Positions 1 to 5,070 of a DNA stretch of 5,070 bases are shown here, in pieces. The DNA lies in assembly GCA_016793525.1 (NCBI GenBank), contig JAEUJT010000480.1:1-5070 (forward strand). Reading direction: 5' to 3'. Made by a program: the position numbers and the translations under genes. Under the pieces are notes generated by a model. The model was not told where the DNA came from and searched no databases. It was given only the letters and a program-made list of their open reading frames with translations. How positions within the stretch are numbered: position 1 is the first letter of the stretch; every line of letters starts with the position of its first letter. This stretch comes from Archangium sp. GTDB taxonomy: Bacteria > Myxococcota > Myxococcia > Myxococcales > Myxococcaceae.

Positions 1-234
1 GGATCCGGAACGGGCGGTGGATCCGGAACGGGCGGTGGATCCGGAACGGGCGGTGGATCCGGAACGGGCGGCGGCTCTGGAACGGGCGGCGGATCCGGAA
101 CGGGCGGTGGCTCCGGAACGGGCGGCGGCTCCGGAACGGGCGGCGGCTCCGGAACGGGCGGCGGCTCCGGAACCGGCGGTGGCTCCGGAACGGGCGGTGG
201 CTCCGGAACCGGCGGTGGCTCCGGAACCGGCGGT
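1..234 (+). repeat. 18-bp in-frame tandem repeat, 13 copies, encoding GSGTGG
   Basis: Thirteen consecutive 18-bp units encode exactly the same hexapeptide and differ only at synonymous positions. They cluster by variant. Units 1-3 and 6 are identical (GGATCC start, GGT end). Units 7-9 are identical (GGCTCC start, GGC end). Units 10, 12 and 13 share the ACC Thr codon. Unit 5 alone has TCT for Ser. The array touches the left edge, so its true copy number is unknown. From 235 to 372 the pattern decays into Gly-rich sequence without a fixed period. The lengths are multiples of three, so copy-number change would alter stalk length without breaking the frame. Confidence 0.95.
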
Positions 235-513
235 GGCTCCGGTGGCGGTGAAGGCGCGGGGGGCGGCGCCGGCGGTGGGGATGGCACCGGAGGCGGTGAA
301 GGTGCGGGTGGCGGTGCAGGTGAAGCGCCTGGTACCGGAGGTGGTTCCGGCGGCGCTGGTGGCGGCACCGGCGTGATCACCTTCAAGGGGAGTGGGTGTG
401 GGTGCAGCGAGACCCGGGGTCTTCATTCGCTGGTTGGGCTGGCGGCTATACTCATCACGAGTCGTCGACGCAGGCAGCGCGGTGCGGGCCCGAGTGACGC
501 ACGCGGGGGGTAA
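1..513 (+). CDS. Gly-rich repeat surface protein with MYXO-CTERM anchor (3' end only)
   Basis: This frame is open from base 1 to the TAA at 511-513, giving 170 residues with no start in the window, so it is the C-terminal part of a longer protein. Residues 1-78 are 13 exact GSGTGG hexapeptides. Residues 79-124 are a degenerate Gly-rich continuation with scattered Glu, Asp and Ala (GGGEGA, GGGDGT). A short VITFK segment follows, then GSGCGC, a hydrophobic stretch (LHSLVGLAAILIT) and SRRRRQR. Cys-x-Cys, short helix and Arg cluster in this order match the MYXO-CTERM signal, which in myxobacteria is processed by a myxosortase so that the protein ends up on the cell surface. The Gly/Ser/Thr stretch is inferred to be a flexible stalk holding an unseen N-terminal domain away from the membrane. 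Ten residues follow the Arg cluster, more than I would expect for this signal. The function of the missing N-terminal part cannot be inferred. The stop lies two bases before the kinase start. Confidence 0.85.
   Translation, partial: GSGTGGGSGTGGGSGTGGGSGTGGGSGTGGGSGTGGGSGTGGGSGTGGGSGTGGGSGTGGGSGTGGGSGTGGGSGTGGGSGGGEGAGGGAGGGDGTGGGEGAGGGAGEAPGTGGGSGGAGGGTGVITFKGSGCGCSETRGLHSLVGLAAILITSRRRRQRGAGPSDARGG
394..480 (+). other. MYXO-CTERM-type C-terminal sorting signal
   Basis: The segment encodes GCGC (Cys codons at 397-399 and 403-405), an SETRG spacer, about 13 mostly hydrophobic residues at 421-459, and SRRRRQR at 460-480. This is the three-part organisation of the MYXO-CTERM family: conserved Cys near the helix, transmembrane segment, basic cytoplasmic cap. 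From family knowledge, cleavage and anchoring centre on the Cys region. The helix is short and contains one His (H at 424-426). A profile search with the MYXO-CTERM model would confirm the call. Confidence 0.8.
505..510 (+). promoter_or_regulatory. Probable ribosome binding site for the kinase gene
   Basis: A run of six G residues ends five bases before the ATG at 516. It is an imperfect Shine-Dalgarno match, but the spacing suits the start. It lies inside the last two Gly codons of the upstream gene, which points to translational coupling between the two genes. Confidence 0.4.
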
Positions 514-515
514 CC

Positions 516-2513
516 ATGGCTGATGGCGTGCACGCGGCGCAGACCTCTCGCGTTCTGCTGCTCGAAGACGACCCCTTGCTCGGCAAGGCGATCGTTCGAA
601 AGCTGACCCGATGGGGCTGGAACGTGGAGCACGTCAGCAACGGCAAATCGGCGCTCGAGGCGATCGCACGCGGTGGCTACACCGCGCTGGTCGCCGACAA
701 CGTGCTCCCTGACATGACCGGCATCGACGTGCTGCTCAAGGTCAGGGAGCTGAACCCGAACATGTCGCGCATCTTGATCACCGGGCACCCGAACCCGCAG
801 GCCTTCAGCGAGGCCATCAACAAGGCGCATGTGCACCGCTTCTTGACGAAGCCGTTTTCGTTCGAGGAGTTGGTCGAGGCGCTGAAGGTGAGCGCCGATC
901 TCACGCCGAACGACACCAGCACCAAATACACGCTGCTGCGGCGCATCGCGGTGGGCGGTATGGCTGAGGTCTACTTGGCGAAGCAGCTCGGGCCCGACGG
1001 CTTCAGCAAAAACGTCGTGGTGAAGACGATGCTGCCCGACATCGCGCAAGACCCAGCGGCGAGCGCCATGTTCCTCGAAGAGGGTCGCCTCGCGGCGCGC
1101 TTCAACCACCCGCACCTGGGCCAGGTGTTCGAGATGGGGCGGCTCCACGAGCGCCACTTCATCGCCATGGAGCACGTCGACGGGTACTCGCTGCGCACCG
1201 TGATGCGCGAGCACGGGGTGCTGCCGCTGAAGCTCGCGATTCCCATCGTGAAAGATCTGCTCGACGCGCTCGACTACGTGCACTCGTTTCGCGACGACGC
1301 CGGCCGGCCGCTCAACCTGGTTCACCGCGACGTGAACCCGTCCAACGTGATGGTGACCAACCGGGGCTGCACCAAGCTGGTCGACTTCGGCATCGCCAAG
1401 ACCTCGATCAGCCAGAACCGCACCGGCACCGGGCTGATCCGCGGCAAGCTCAACTACATGTCGCCCGAGCAGGCGCGCGGCGAGCCGATCGATCACCGGG
1501 CCGACCTCTACGCCGTGGGCTCCATGTTGTTCGAGATGGTGACAGGCCGAAAGGCGTACGTCGCTGATACCGAGATGAAGCTGATGTCGATGGTGCAAGA
1601 GGGCCAGTCGACCGCGTTTCAGGACCCGATGGTGGGCATTCCCCCCGAGTTGGTGGCCGTCATTCACCACGCGTTGGGGCGTGACTCGTCGCGCCGGTAC
1701 CAGACCGCCGCGGAGTTTCGCCAGGCGCTCGCCGCGCTGTCGCTGCAGCTCAACATCATGGCCGACGCAGGGGCCATCGCCGACGAGATGAAGCGGCTCT
1801 TCGACGGCCGTGAAGCGAGCATGGAGATCGACATCTCTGACGCCGCGAGCGCCGACCAGAAGATCACGCACCCCGATCTCGACCCGAAGTACATCGTCGA
1901 GCGCAACACCAAGAACGAGCGGCTTCCCTCGTCGCCGACCCAGCTGCCGCCGTCTCCTCCGCCTCCTCCGGGCGCCTTTCCGAGCCGCATGAAGCCGTTG
2001 CTGGTGGTGGCCGGGTCGATGGTGGTCGGGTTGGCGATCAGCGTCATGCTCTGGAGCGCTTCGAACCGATCTCACGCCGCGGAGTCGGCCTCGACGGTCG
2101 TGAGCGCGCCTCCGCGAGCGCCGGTGAGTGCAGACACCCCGAAGCCACCCACCGGTGAGCCGAACGCGCCGCCGAGCGCCGTTCCGCCGAAGCCCGCGCC
2201 GGCGGCCAGCGCTCCGACCGCGGTGTTGCCGTCGACGGTTCCGCCGGTGCCTCGGCCCGCGGCGGTTCGCCCCGCCACCAGCCCCGCGCCGTTGCCCACC
2301 CTCAGCACTGGGCGGCTGACCATTCACGCGCCGATGGCGATGGCGGTGTGGATCGACGGGGAGCCGCGCGGCAGCACGCCGCTCACCATCGAGCTCGCGG
2401 CTGGGCAACACGCAGTGAAGCTGGTCGAGGGGGAGTCGGGCAGCAGCCAGACCATCACCGCGCTGGTCGAGGCCGGGGTCGAGCGGCGGGTCAACGTCGC
2501 GCTCGGCGAGTAG
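516..2513 (+). CDS. Membrane Ser/Thr protein kinase: receiver domain, Hanks kinase, TM helix, PEGA domain
   Basis: The 665-residue product predicts phosphorylation of protein Ser/Thr residues in the cytoplasm, with one input from an N-terminal receiver domain and one from outside the inner membrane. Residues 11-125 are a receiver domain: acidic E17/D18/D19, phosphoacceptor D61 in DNVLPDMTG, T89 and K112 (TKPF). Residues about 138-409 are a Hanks-type kinase: Gly loop AVGGMAEVY (144-153), K170 (VVVK), probable alpha-C E189, HRDVNPSN with catalytic D272, DFG 290-292, SPE 316-318 and D330. All core catalytic residues are present. The subdomain VIb Lys is Asn274 and the first loop Gly is Ala145, both in positions that vary in this family. 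A poly-Pro stretch (478-485) leads to one hydrophobic helix (about 494-513). A Pro/Ala-rich linker (about 526-596) and a PEGA domain (about 599-664, WIDGEPRGSTPLTIEL) follow, predicted periplasmic. The ATG is chosen because it sits just upstream of the receiver domain and two bases after the previous stop. The genetic partner is the MYXO-CTERM gene; no histidine kinase is nearby. Confidence 0.95.
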   Translation: MADGVHAAQTSRVLLLEDDPLLGKAIVRKLTRWGWNVEHVSNGKSALEAIARGGYTALVADNVLPDMTGIDVLLKVRELNPNMSRILITGHPNPQAFSEAINKAHVHRFLTKPFSFEELVEALKVSADLTPNDTSTKYTLLRRIAVGGMAEVYLAKQLGPDGFSKNVVVKTMLPDIAQDPAASAMFLEEGRLAARFNHPHLGQVFEMGRLHERHFIAMEHVDGYSLRTVMREHGVLPLKLAIPIVKDLLDALDYVHSFRDDAGRPLNLVHRDVNPSNVMVTNRGCTKLVDFGIAKTSISQNRTGTGLIRGKLNYMSPEQARGEPIDHRADLYAVGSMLFEMVTGRKAYVADTEMKLMSMVQEGQSTAFQDPMVGIPPELVAVIHHALGRDSSRRYQTAAEFRQALAALSLQLNIMADAGAIADEMKRLFDGREASMEIDISDAASADQKITHPDLDPKYIVERNTKNERLPSSPTQLPPSPPPPPGAFPSRMKPLLVVAGSMVVGLAISVMLWSASNRSHAAESASTVVSAPPRAPVSADTPKPPTGEPNAPPSAVPPKPAPAASAPTAVLPSTVPPVPRPAAVRPATSPAPLPTLSTGRLTIHAPMAMAVWIDGEPRGSTPLTIELAAGQHAVKLVEGESGSSQTITALVEAGVERRVNVALGE

Positions 2514-2525
2514 CGCCTACCTCCG
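2504..2525. terminator. Small imperfect inverted repeat at the convergent stop codons
   Basis: GTAG (2510-2513) and CTAC (2517-2520) pair around a CGC loop, and CGG (2504-2506) can pair with CCG (2523-2525) across an internal loop. The stems contain both stop codons: TAG of the kinase and, on the other strand, TAG of the hydrolase gene. There is no T-run on either side and the stem is short, so an intrinsic terminator role is weakly supported. Confidence 0.2.
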
Positions 2526-3236
2526 GCTGATGGCCACGTGCCGCGCGAGGAGGTCGATCAACGCCTCGCCCGGGAGCTCGTGTCCCCCGGGGTATTCGAC
2601 GAGCGACACGTCGGCGCGCTTGGCCTCGAGCTGCTTGAGGTAGTTGCCGTCGGGGTCGTTGCTGCCGTCGCGCGTGCCGTTGAACAGCGTCACTCGGCCG
2701 CAGCGTGAGAGATCCTCCGGCGTCCGCTCGAGCGCGCCGCGGAGCATCGAGCTGCCGACCGCTACCGACCACTCCACACGCGGGAGCTCAGTGGGGAACT
2801 CACAGGCGCGCAGCCACCGAAGCACGAGGTAGCCGCCGCTCGAGAATCCAAGCACCCCGTACTTCGCCTTCGGGGGGAAACACCGGCTCGCGGCCTCGAG
2901 GGTGGCTTGGGCCGCCGCCTGCCGCTGCGGTCGATCTCCCGTCGGCCCCCAGCAGACCGTCCCGTTGCCGCACGCTTGGGTGGCACGGGGGAGCGCGAAG
3001 CGAATCGACAGGGCCTGCCCGGCTCGGGTCAGCGCCTCGCGGTTCTGCTGCTCGAGGGGCCCCGGCTCGGGCGAGTCGACGCCGTGGAGGTACACGACGA
3101 AGGCGCGCGCGGTCCGCGGGCCGATGCAGCTGTCGGAGTCGGCCTCCGGCGCCAACCCTGCGGTGGTCGCGCAGGCGGTGGAGCACCCGAAGAGGGCCAA
3201 GCCCGCGCCCAACACGAGAAGGACCTGGCGGTTCAT
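2517..3236 (-). CDS. Predicted lipoprotein alpha/beta hydrolase (esterase-like)
   Basis: The 239-residue product begins with MNRQ and a hydrophobic stretch ending in the lipobox LFGC (Cys18), so it should be lipid-anchored. Ser at +2 does not suggest inner-membrane retention under the E. coli rule. The mature part shows alpha/beta-hydrolase features: YLHG at 49-52 (oxyanion region), nucleophile elbow GFSSGG at 130-135 with Ser132, a probable acid at Asp190 (GTRD) and a late His219 (PGGHE). The order Ser, Asp, His and the length of about 220 mature residues fit a minimal esterase, dienelactone-hydrolase-like or depolymerase-like fold. The substrate cannot be read from sequence. Seven Cys residues besides the lipid Cys suggest disulfides in an extracytoplasmic protein. 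The gene is convergent with the kinase, with three bases between the stops, and divergent from the next lipoprotein gene. No good Shine-Dalgarno precedes the ATG (GGTAGG lies too close), but the signal peptide supports this start. Confidence 0.88.
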   Translation of the reverse strand: MNRQVLLVLGAGLALFGCSTACATTAGLAPEADSDSCIGPRTARAFVVYLHGVDSPEPGPLEQQNREALTRAGQALSIRFALPRATQACGNGTVCWGPTGDRPQRQAAAQATLEAASRCFPPKAKYGVLGFSSGGYLVLRWLRACEFPTELPRVEWSVAVGSSMLRGALERTPEDLSRCGRVTLFNGTRDGSNDPDGNYLKQLEAKRADVSLVEYPGGHELPGEALIDLLARHVAISRR

Positions 3237-3343
3237 GCCTACCGGTCTTGCACCGCGCGGTCCACCTCACGGCCCTGGGGAGCGCTGAGGCGTTCTGGAG
3301 CCGGCGCGGGCGAAGACGTGTGCGGCTGTGGCGAGCCGGTGTG

Positions 3344-3349
3344 TATTCT
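3344..3349 (+). promoter_or_regulatory. Candidate -10 element (TATTCT) for a leaderless lipoprotein mRNA
   Basis: TATTCT matches the sigma-70 -10 consensus at four of six positions and is a rare AT-rich spot in the 120-bp divergent intergenic region (3237-3356). Its end is eight bases before the A of the ATG at 3357, so normal spacing would put the transcript start at or next to that ATG. No convincing -35 hexamer is visible about 17 bp upstream and no Shine-Dalgarno lies before the ATG. I found no clear promoter for the hydrolase gene on the other strand of this region. Confidence 0.25.
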
Positions 3350-3356
3350 CCGCCTG

Positions 3357-4571
3357 ATGCGAACCAGCTTCGTGGCGTATGCCCTCTTGGTGCTGACGGC
3401 GTGTGGTGGCGGCGGTGGGGTGGCCGACGGCACGTACCTGCAGTTCGAGACCGTGTTCACCCATGTCTCCGCAGCGTCGGGCGTGCCCTGGGTGTTCGCA
3501 GATCGCGTCTTTCAAGACCGGGGCACCAGCCCGCTCACCGAGCTCACGGCCGACAGTGCGCAGCGCGAGCTCGACGGGTTCCACGGCGCCGCCGTGAAGG
3601 GTGCCACGCTCTTCTCGCTCAAAGCCGACGGCACGGTGTGGAAGTCGAGCGACGGCGAGACCTTCACCCAGGCGTCGACGGAGACGTTCACCCTGCTGTC
3701 GGCCACCACCGAGCGACTGTTGGCGCTGCGCCGGGTGTCGTTCGGAGAGGCGACGGTGCATGAGTCGCGAGACGACGGCGCGACGTGGACGGTGATCGGC
3801 CCGGTCGACGCTGGGTTCAAGGTCGGCAACCGCGAGACGCTGTTCTTCTCTCGACCGGCCGGAGCGTTGATCCGCGTCACCGTGGGCGTTTCCGATGACA
3901 GCGCGGGGAACACGAACTTCGCGAACCAGACCTACCTGCTCACCGGCAGCACCTTGGAGCTGGTGGGCGCGCTGCGGGGCACCAACCCGATTCAGGCGCC
4001 GCCGTTCCCCGTGCTGCAGACGCCGGCTGGGCTGGCGGTGTTCTCCGAGAAAGATCAGCCGAACAACGCGCCCGACGGCTTGAGCCTGGTGTTGATCAAC
4101 AACCCGGGGAAGACGCCAGACGTGCTGACCGGTCAGCGGGTGCACTGGGCGAGCGACGTGCTGGCCGACTCGTTCACCGAGGCGCTCCCGCTCGGGCTCG
4201 ACTCCCAGGGCCGGTTGATGGTCGCCACCGCCGGGCGGGTGATGCGCACGGTGCGACCGCTCACCACGTCGAGCGACGATCGAGGCCGCATTTTGAAAGG
4301 CCCGGGCTGCGGAGGGCGCCTGACCCACCAGCCAGACCGCGGCTCCAACCCGACCAGCAAGATGCTGGTGAAAAACGAGTCGGGGCGCCCGCTGCTGGTG
4401 CGCACCATCGACGCGCAGCAGCGGTGGCGGAAGCAGGGCACGGTCGAGGCGGGGGCCTCGCTGCCCGCCGGGGCCGACGTCACCTACGGGGTGATGGTGT
4501 CTGATCCCGCCGATGACACGTGTTTGCTGTTCCAGGCGCTGGGCGAAAGCGGCGACATCGTGGTGCGGTGA
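3357..4571 (+). CDS. Predicted lipoprotein with Asp-box (BNR-like) motifs, probable beta-propeller
   Basis: The 404-residue product has a short signal peptide ending in the lipobox LTAC (Cys16), followed by five Gly residues as a tether; Gly at +2 is compatible with outer-membrane sorting. Two Asp-box-type motifs are visible, SSDGETF (97-103) and SRDDGATW (137-144), each after a short beta-rich segment (LFSLKADGTVWK and ATVHE). This spacing and the weaker repeat-like segment around 280-300 (LDSQGRLMVATAGRVM) suggest propeller blades like those of sialidase/BNR and Ycf48-like proteins. No sialidase catalytic set is recognisable, so a binding or structural role is more likely than hydrolysis. 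The last 70 residues look like an extra beta domain, and Cys318 and Cys389 could form a disulfide. The frame is open 450 bases further upstream, but that part is antisense to the hydrolase gene and lacks export features; the lipoprotein signal decides for the ATG at 3357. The specific function is unknown. Confidence 0.88.
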   Translation: MRTSFVAYALLVLTACGGGGGVADGTYLQFETVFTHVSAASGVPWVFADRVFQDRGTSPLTELTADSAQRELDGFHGAAVKGATLFSLKADGTVWKSSDGETFTQASTETFTLLSATTERLLALRRVSFGEATVHESRDDGATWTVIGPVDAGFKVGNRETLFFSRPAGALIRVTVGVSDDSAGNTNFANQTYLLTGSTLELVGALRGTNPIQAPPFPVLQTPAGLAVFSEKDQPNNAPDGLSLVLINNPGKTPDVLTGQRVHWASDVLADSFTEALPLGLDSQGRLMVATAGRVMRTVRPLTTSSDDRGRILKGPGCGGRLTHQPDRGSNPTSKMLVKNESGRPLLVRTIDAQQRWRKQGTVEAGASLPAGADVTYGVMVSDPADDTCLLFQALGESGDIVVR

Positions 4572-4588
4572 CGCGCTCCACTCATGTC
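4554..4588. terminator. Imperfect hairpin across convergent stops, possible bidirectional terminator
   Basis: GACAT (4554-4558) pairs with ATGTC (4584-4588), GTGG (4560-4563) with CCAC (4578-4581), and GCG (4565-4567) with CGC (4572-4574), closing a GTGA tetraloop of GNRA type. That gives 12 base pairs with two small internal loops. The lipoprotein TGA stop is mostly in the tetraloop, and the stop of the opposing gene is at the lower internal loop. No T-run follows, so it is not a classical intrinsic terminator, but it could stall or protect both transcripts. Confidence 0.35.
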
Positions 4589-5070
4589 TTCGCGAGGTCG
4601 TCAGGCACTGCCGCGTGGTCGGTCACCAGGTGCGCGCACTTGAGCTGCGCCTCGGCGACGCCGGCCGCGATCTTTCGTTGCCGCCACGCGTCGTAGCTGC
4701 CCGGCGTCAGCTGGCGCACGAGCACCGGTGACATGCGCTGGGCGTTCAGCTCGTAGTCGATGGCGGTGGTGCGCAGCGCTGCCTGGAGCGACTTCTCGAA
4801 CGCCGCGAGCTGCTCGGCGCTGAGCGGAGCCGTGCGTGGCTCGAAGTGCAGCGTGTACCCCGGGAGCGCTCCGTCGAGGCGGGGCGCGAGGGTGAAGAAG
4901 GTCGACTCGAGGCGCAGCTCGGCGCTGGCCATCGCCACCGCGTCGGTCACGTGTTCTTCGAGCAGCTTCTCGCCGATCAGGTTCGACGCCGCGCCGAACT
5001 TGCGCACGAAGCGAACGCGAGGTGTGGCGTTGTGAAAGCCGCAGACCTCCATCACGTCGCCGAGCAGGTA
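4582..5070 (-). CDS. GH3-family adenylating enzyme, C-terminal part (5' end beyond the window)
   Basis: The minus-strand frame is open from the right edge to the TGA at 4584-4582, giving 162 residues. It starts with YLLGDVMEVCGF, the Y-x-x-GD adenylation motif of the ANL superfamily whose Asp contacts the ATP ribose. It continues with PRVRFVRKFG and NLIGEKLLEEHV, which correspond to the hinge and C-terminal domain of GH3 proteins (typical form: RF-x-R ... GEK-x-x-E). PGYTLHFEP and the end pattern SYDAW...AEAQLKCAHLV also fit the GH3 C terminus. Plant GH3 enzymes adenylate acyl acids such as indole-acetate or jasmonate and transfer them to amino acids; bacterial members have mostly unassigned substrates. 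An internal GTG at 5055-5053 is not the real start, since the conserved GD motif lies upstream of it. The N-terminal domain, which would show acyl specificity, is outside the window. The gene converges on the Asp-box lipoprotein gene with ten bases between the stops. Confidence 0.87.
   Translation of the reverse strand, partial: YLLGDVMEVCGFHNATPRVRFVRKFGAASNLIGEKLLEEHVTDAVAMASAELRLESTFFTLAPRLDGALPGYTLHFEPRTAPLSAEQLAAFEKSLQAALRTTAIDYELNAQRMSPVLVRQLTPGSYDAWRQRKIAAGVAEAQLKCAHLVTDHAAVPDDLAKT

Noticed and set aside
1..234. CRISPR array or regulatory DNA repeat
   Set aside because: The units are directly adjacent without spacers, are 18 bp long and vary only at synonymous sites, so this is a coding tandem repeat.
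17..376. 119-residue plus-strand ORF of DPERA/APERA-type repeats
   Set aside because: It is the tandem repeat read in another frame. The GSGTGG frame continues into a recognisable MYXO-CTERM signal, while this one ends without any known feature.
447..452. TATACT as an internal -10 box for the kinase gene
   Set aside because: It matches five of six positions and uses the rare ATA codon, but it has no credible -35 element and lies inside the MYXO-CTERM helix codons, so chance is likely.
423..2411. 662-residue minus-strand ORF
   Set aside because: It lies antisense to the kinase gene, has a low-complexity Arg/His-rich composition, and is explained by high-GC codon bias. The plus strand encodes clear receiver, kinase and PEGA domains.
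2907..3356. Upstream extension of the Asp-box lipoprotein frame by 150 codons
   Set aside because: It overlaps the hydrolase gene in antisense and would bury the lipoprotein signal peptide inside the protein.
2705..3763. 352-residue plus-strand ORF rich in Arg, Ser and Pro
   Set aside because: Its composition is that of a GC-rich shadow frame, and it overlaps two well-supported genes in other frames.
3267..4328. 353-residue minus-strand ORF
   Set aside because: It is antisense to the Asp-box lipoprotein gene, with no recognisable domain and shadow-like composition.
4760..5035. 91-residue plus-strand ORF
   Set aside because: It is antisense to the GH3-family fragment, whose motifs are conserved.

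Overview
The window is GC-rich DNA that looks myxobacterial (phylum Myxococcota). The strongest marker is a MYXO-CTERM-type sorting signal (Cys-Gly-Cys, short hydrophobic helix, Arg cluster) at the end of the first reading frame. A Hanks-type kinase with a C-terminal PEGA domain and two predicted lipoproteins fit that assignment. No RNA gene, CRISPR array, insertion sequence or prophage sequence was seen. Coding density is very high; the only gap over 100 bp is the 120 bp between the two divergent lipoprotein genes.

Layout from left to right: (1) 1-513 (+), the 3' end of a surface-protein gene. It has 13 exact GSGTGG hexapeptide repeats, a degenerate Gly-rich linker and a MYXO-CTERM anchor; its start lies beyond the left edge. 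(2) 516-2513 (+), two bases downstream and probably in the same operon: a membrane Ser/Thr kinase of architecture receiver domain, kinase, transmembrane helix, Pro/Ala-rich linker, PEGA. (3) 2517-3236 (-), a predicted lipoprotein alpha/beta hydrolase, convergent with the kinase. (4) 3357-4571 (+), a predicted lipoprotein with two Asp-box motifs, probably a beta-propeller, possibly translated from a leaderless mRNA. (5) 4582-5070 (-), the C-terminal part of a GH3-family (ANL-type adenylating) enzyme that continues past the right edge.

Three of the five products (1, 3, 4) are predicted to be exported and anchored in the envelope or on the surface, and the kinase spans the inner membrane. The only pair with direct evidence of joint expression is the MYXO-CTERM protein and the kinase. 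The rest look like neighbouring single genes, and nothing in the sequence ties them into one pathway. The points most worth a second look are the receiver-kinase-PEGA fusion coupled to a repeat-linker surface protein, the block structure of the repeat, and the leaderless-looking lipoprotein start. I do not see convincing evidence for a wholly new multi-gene system.
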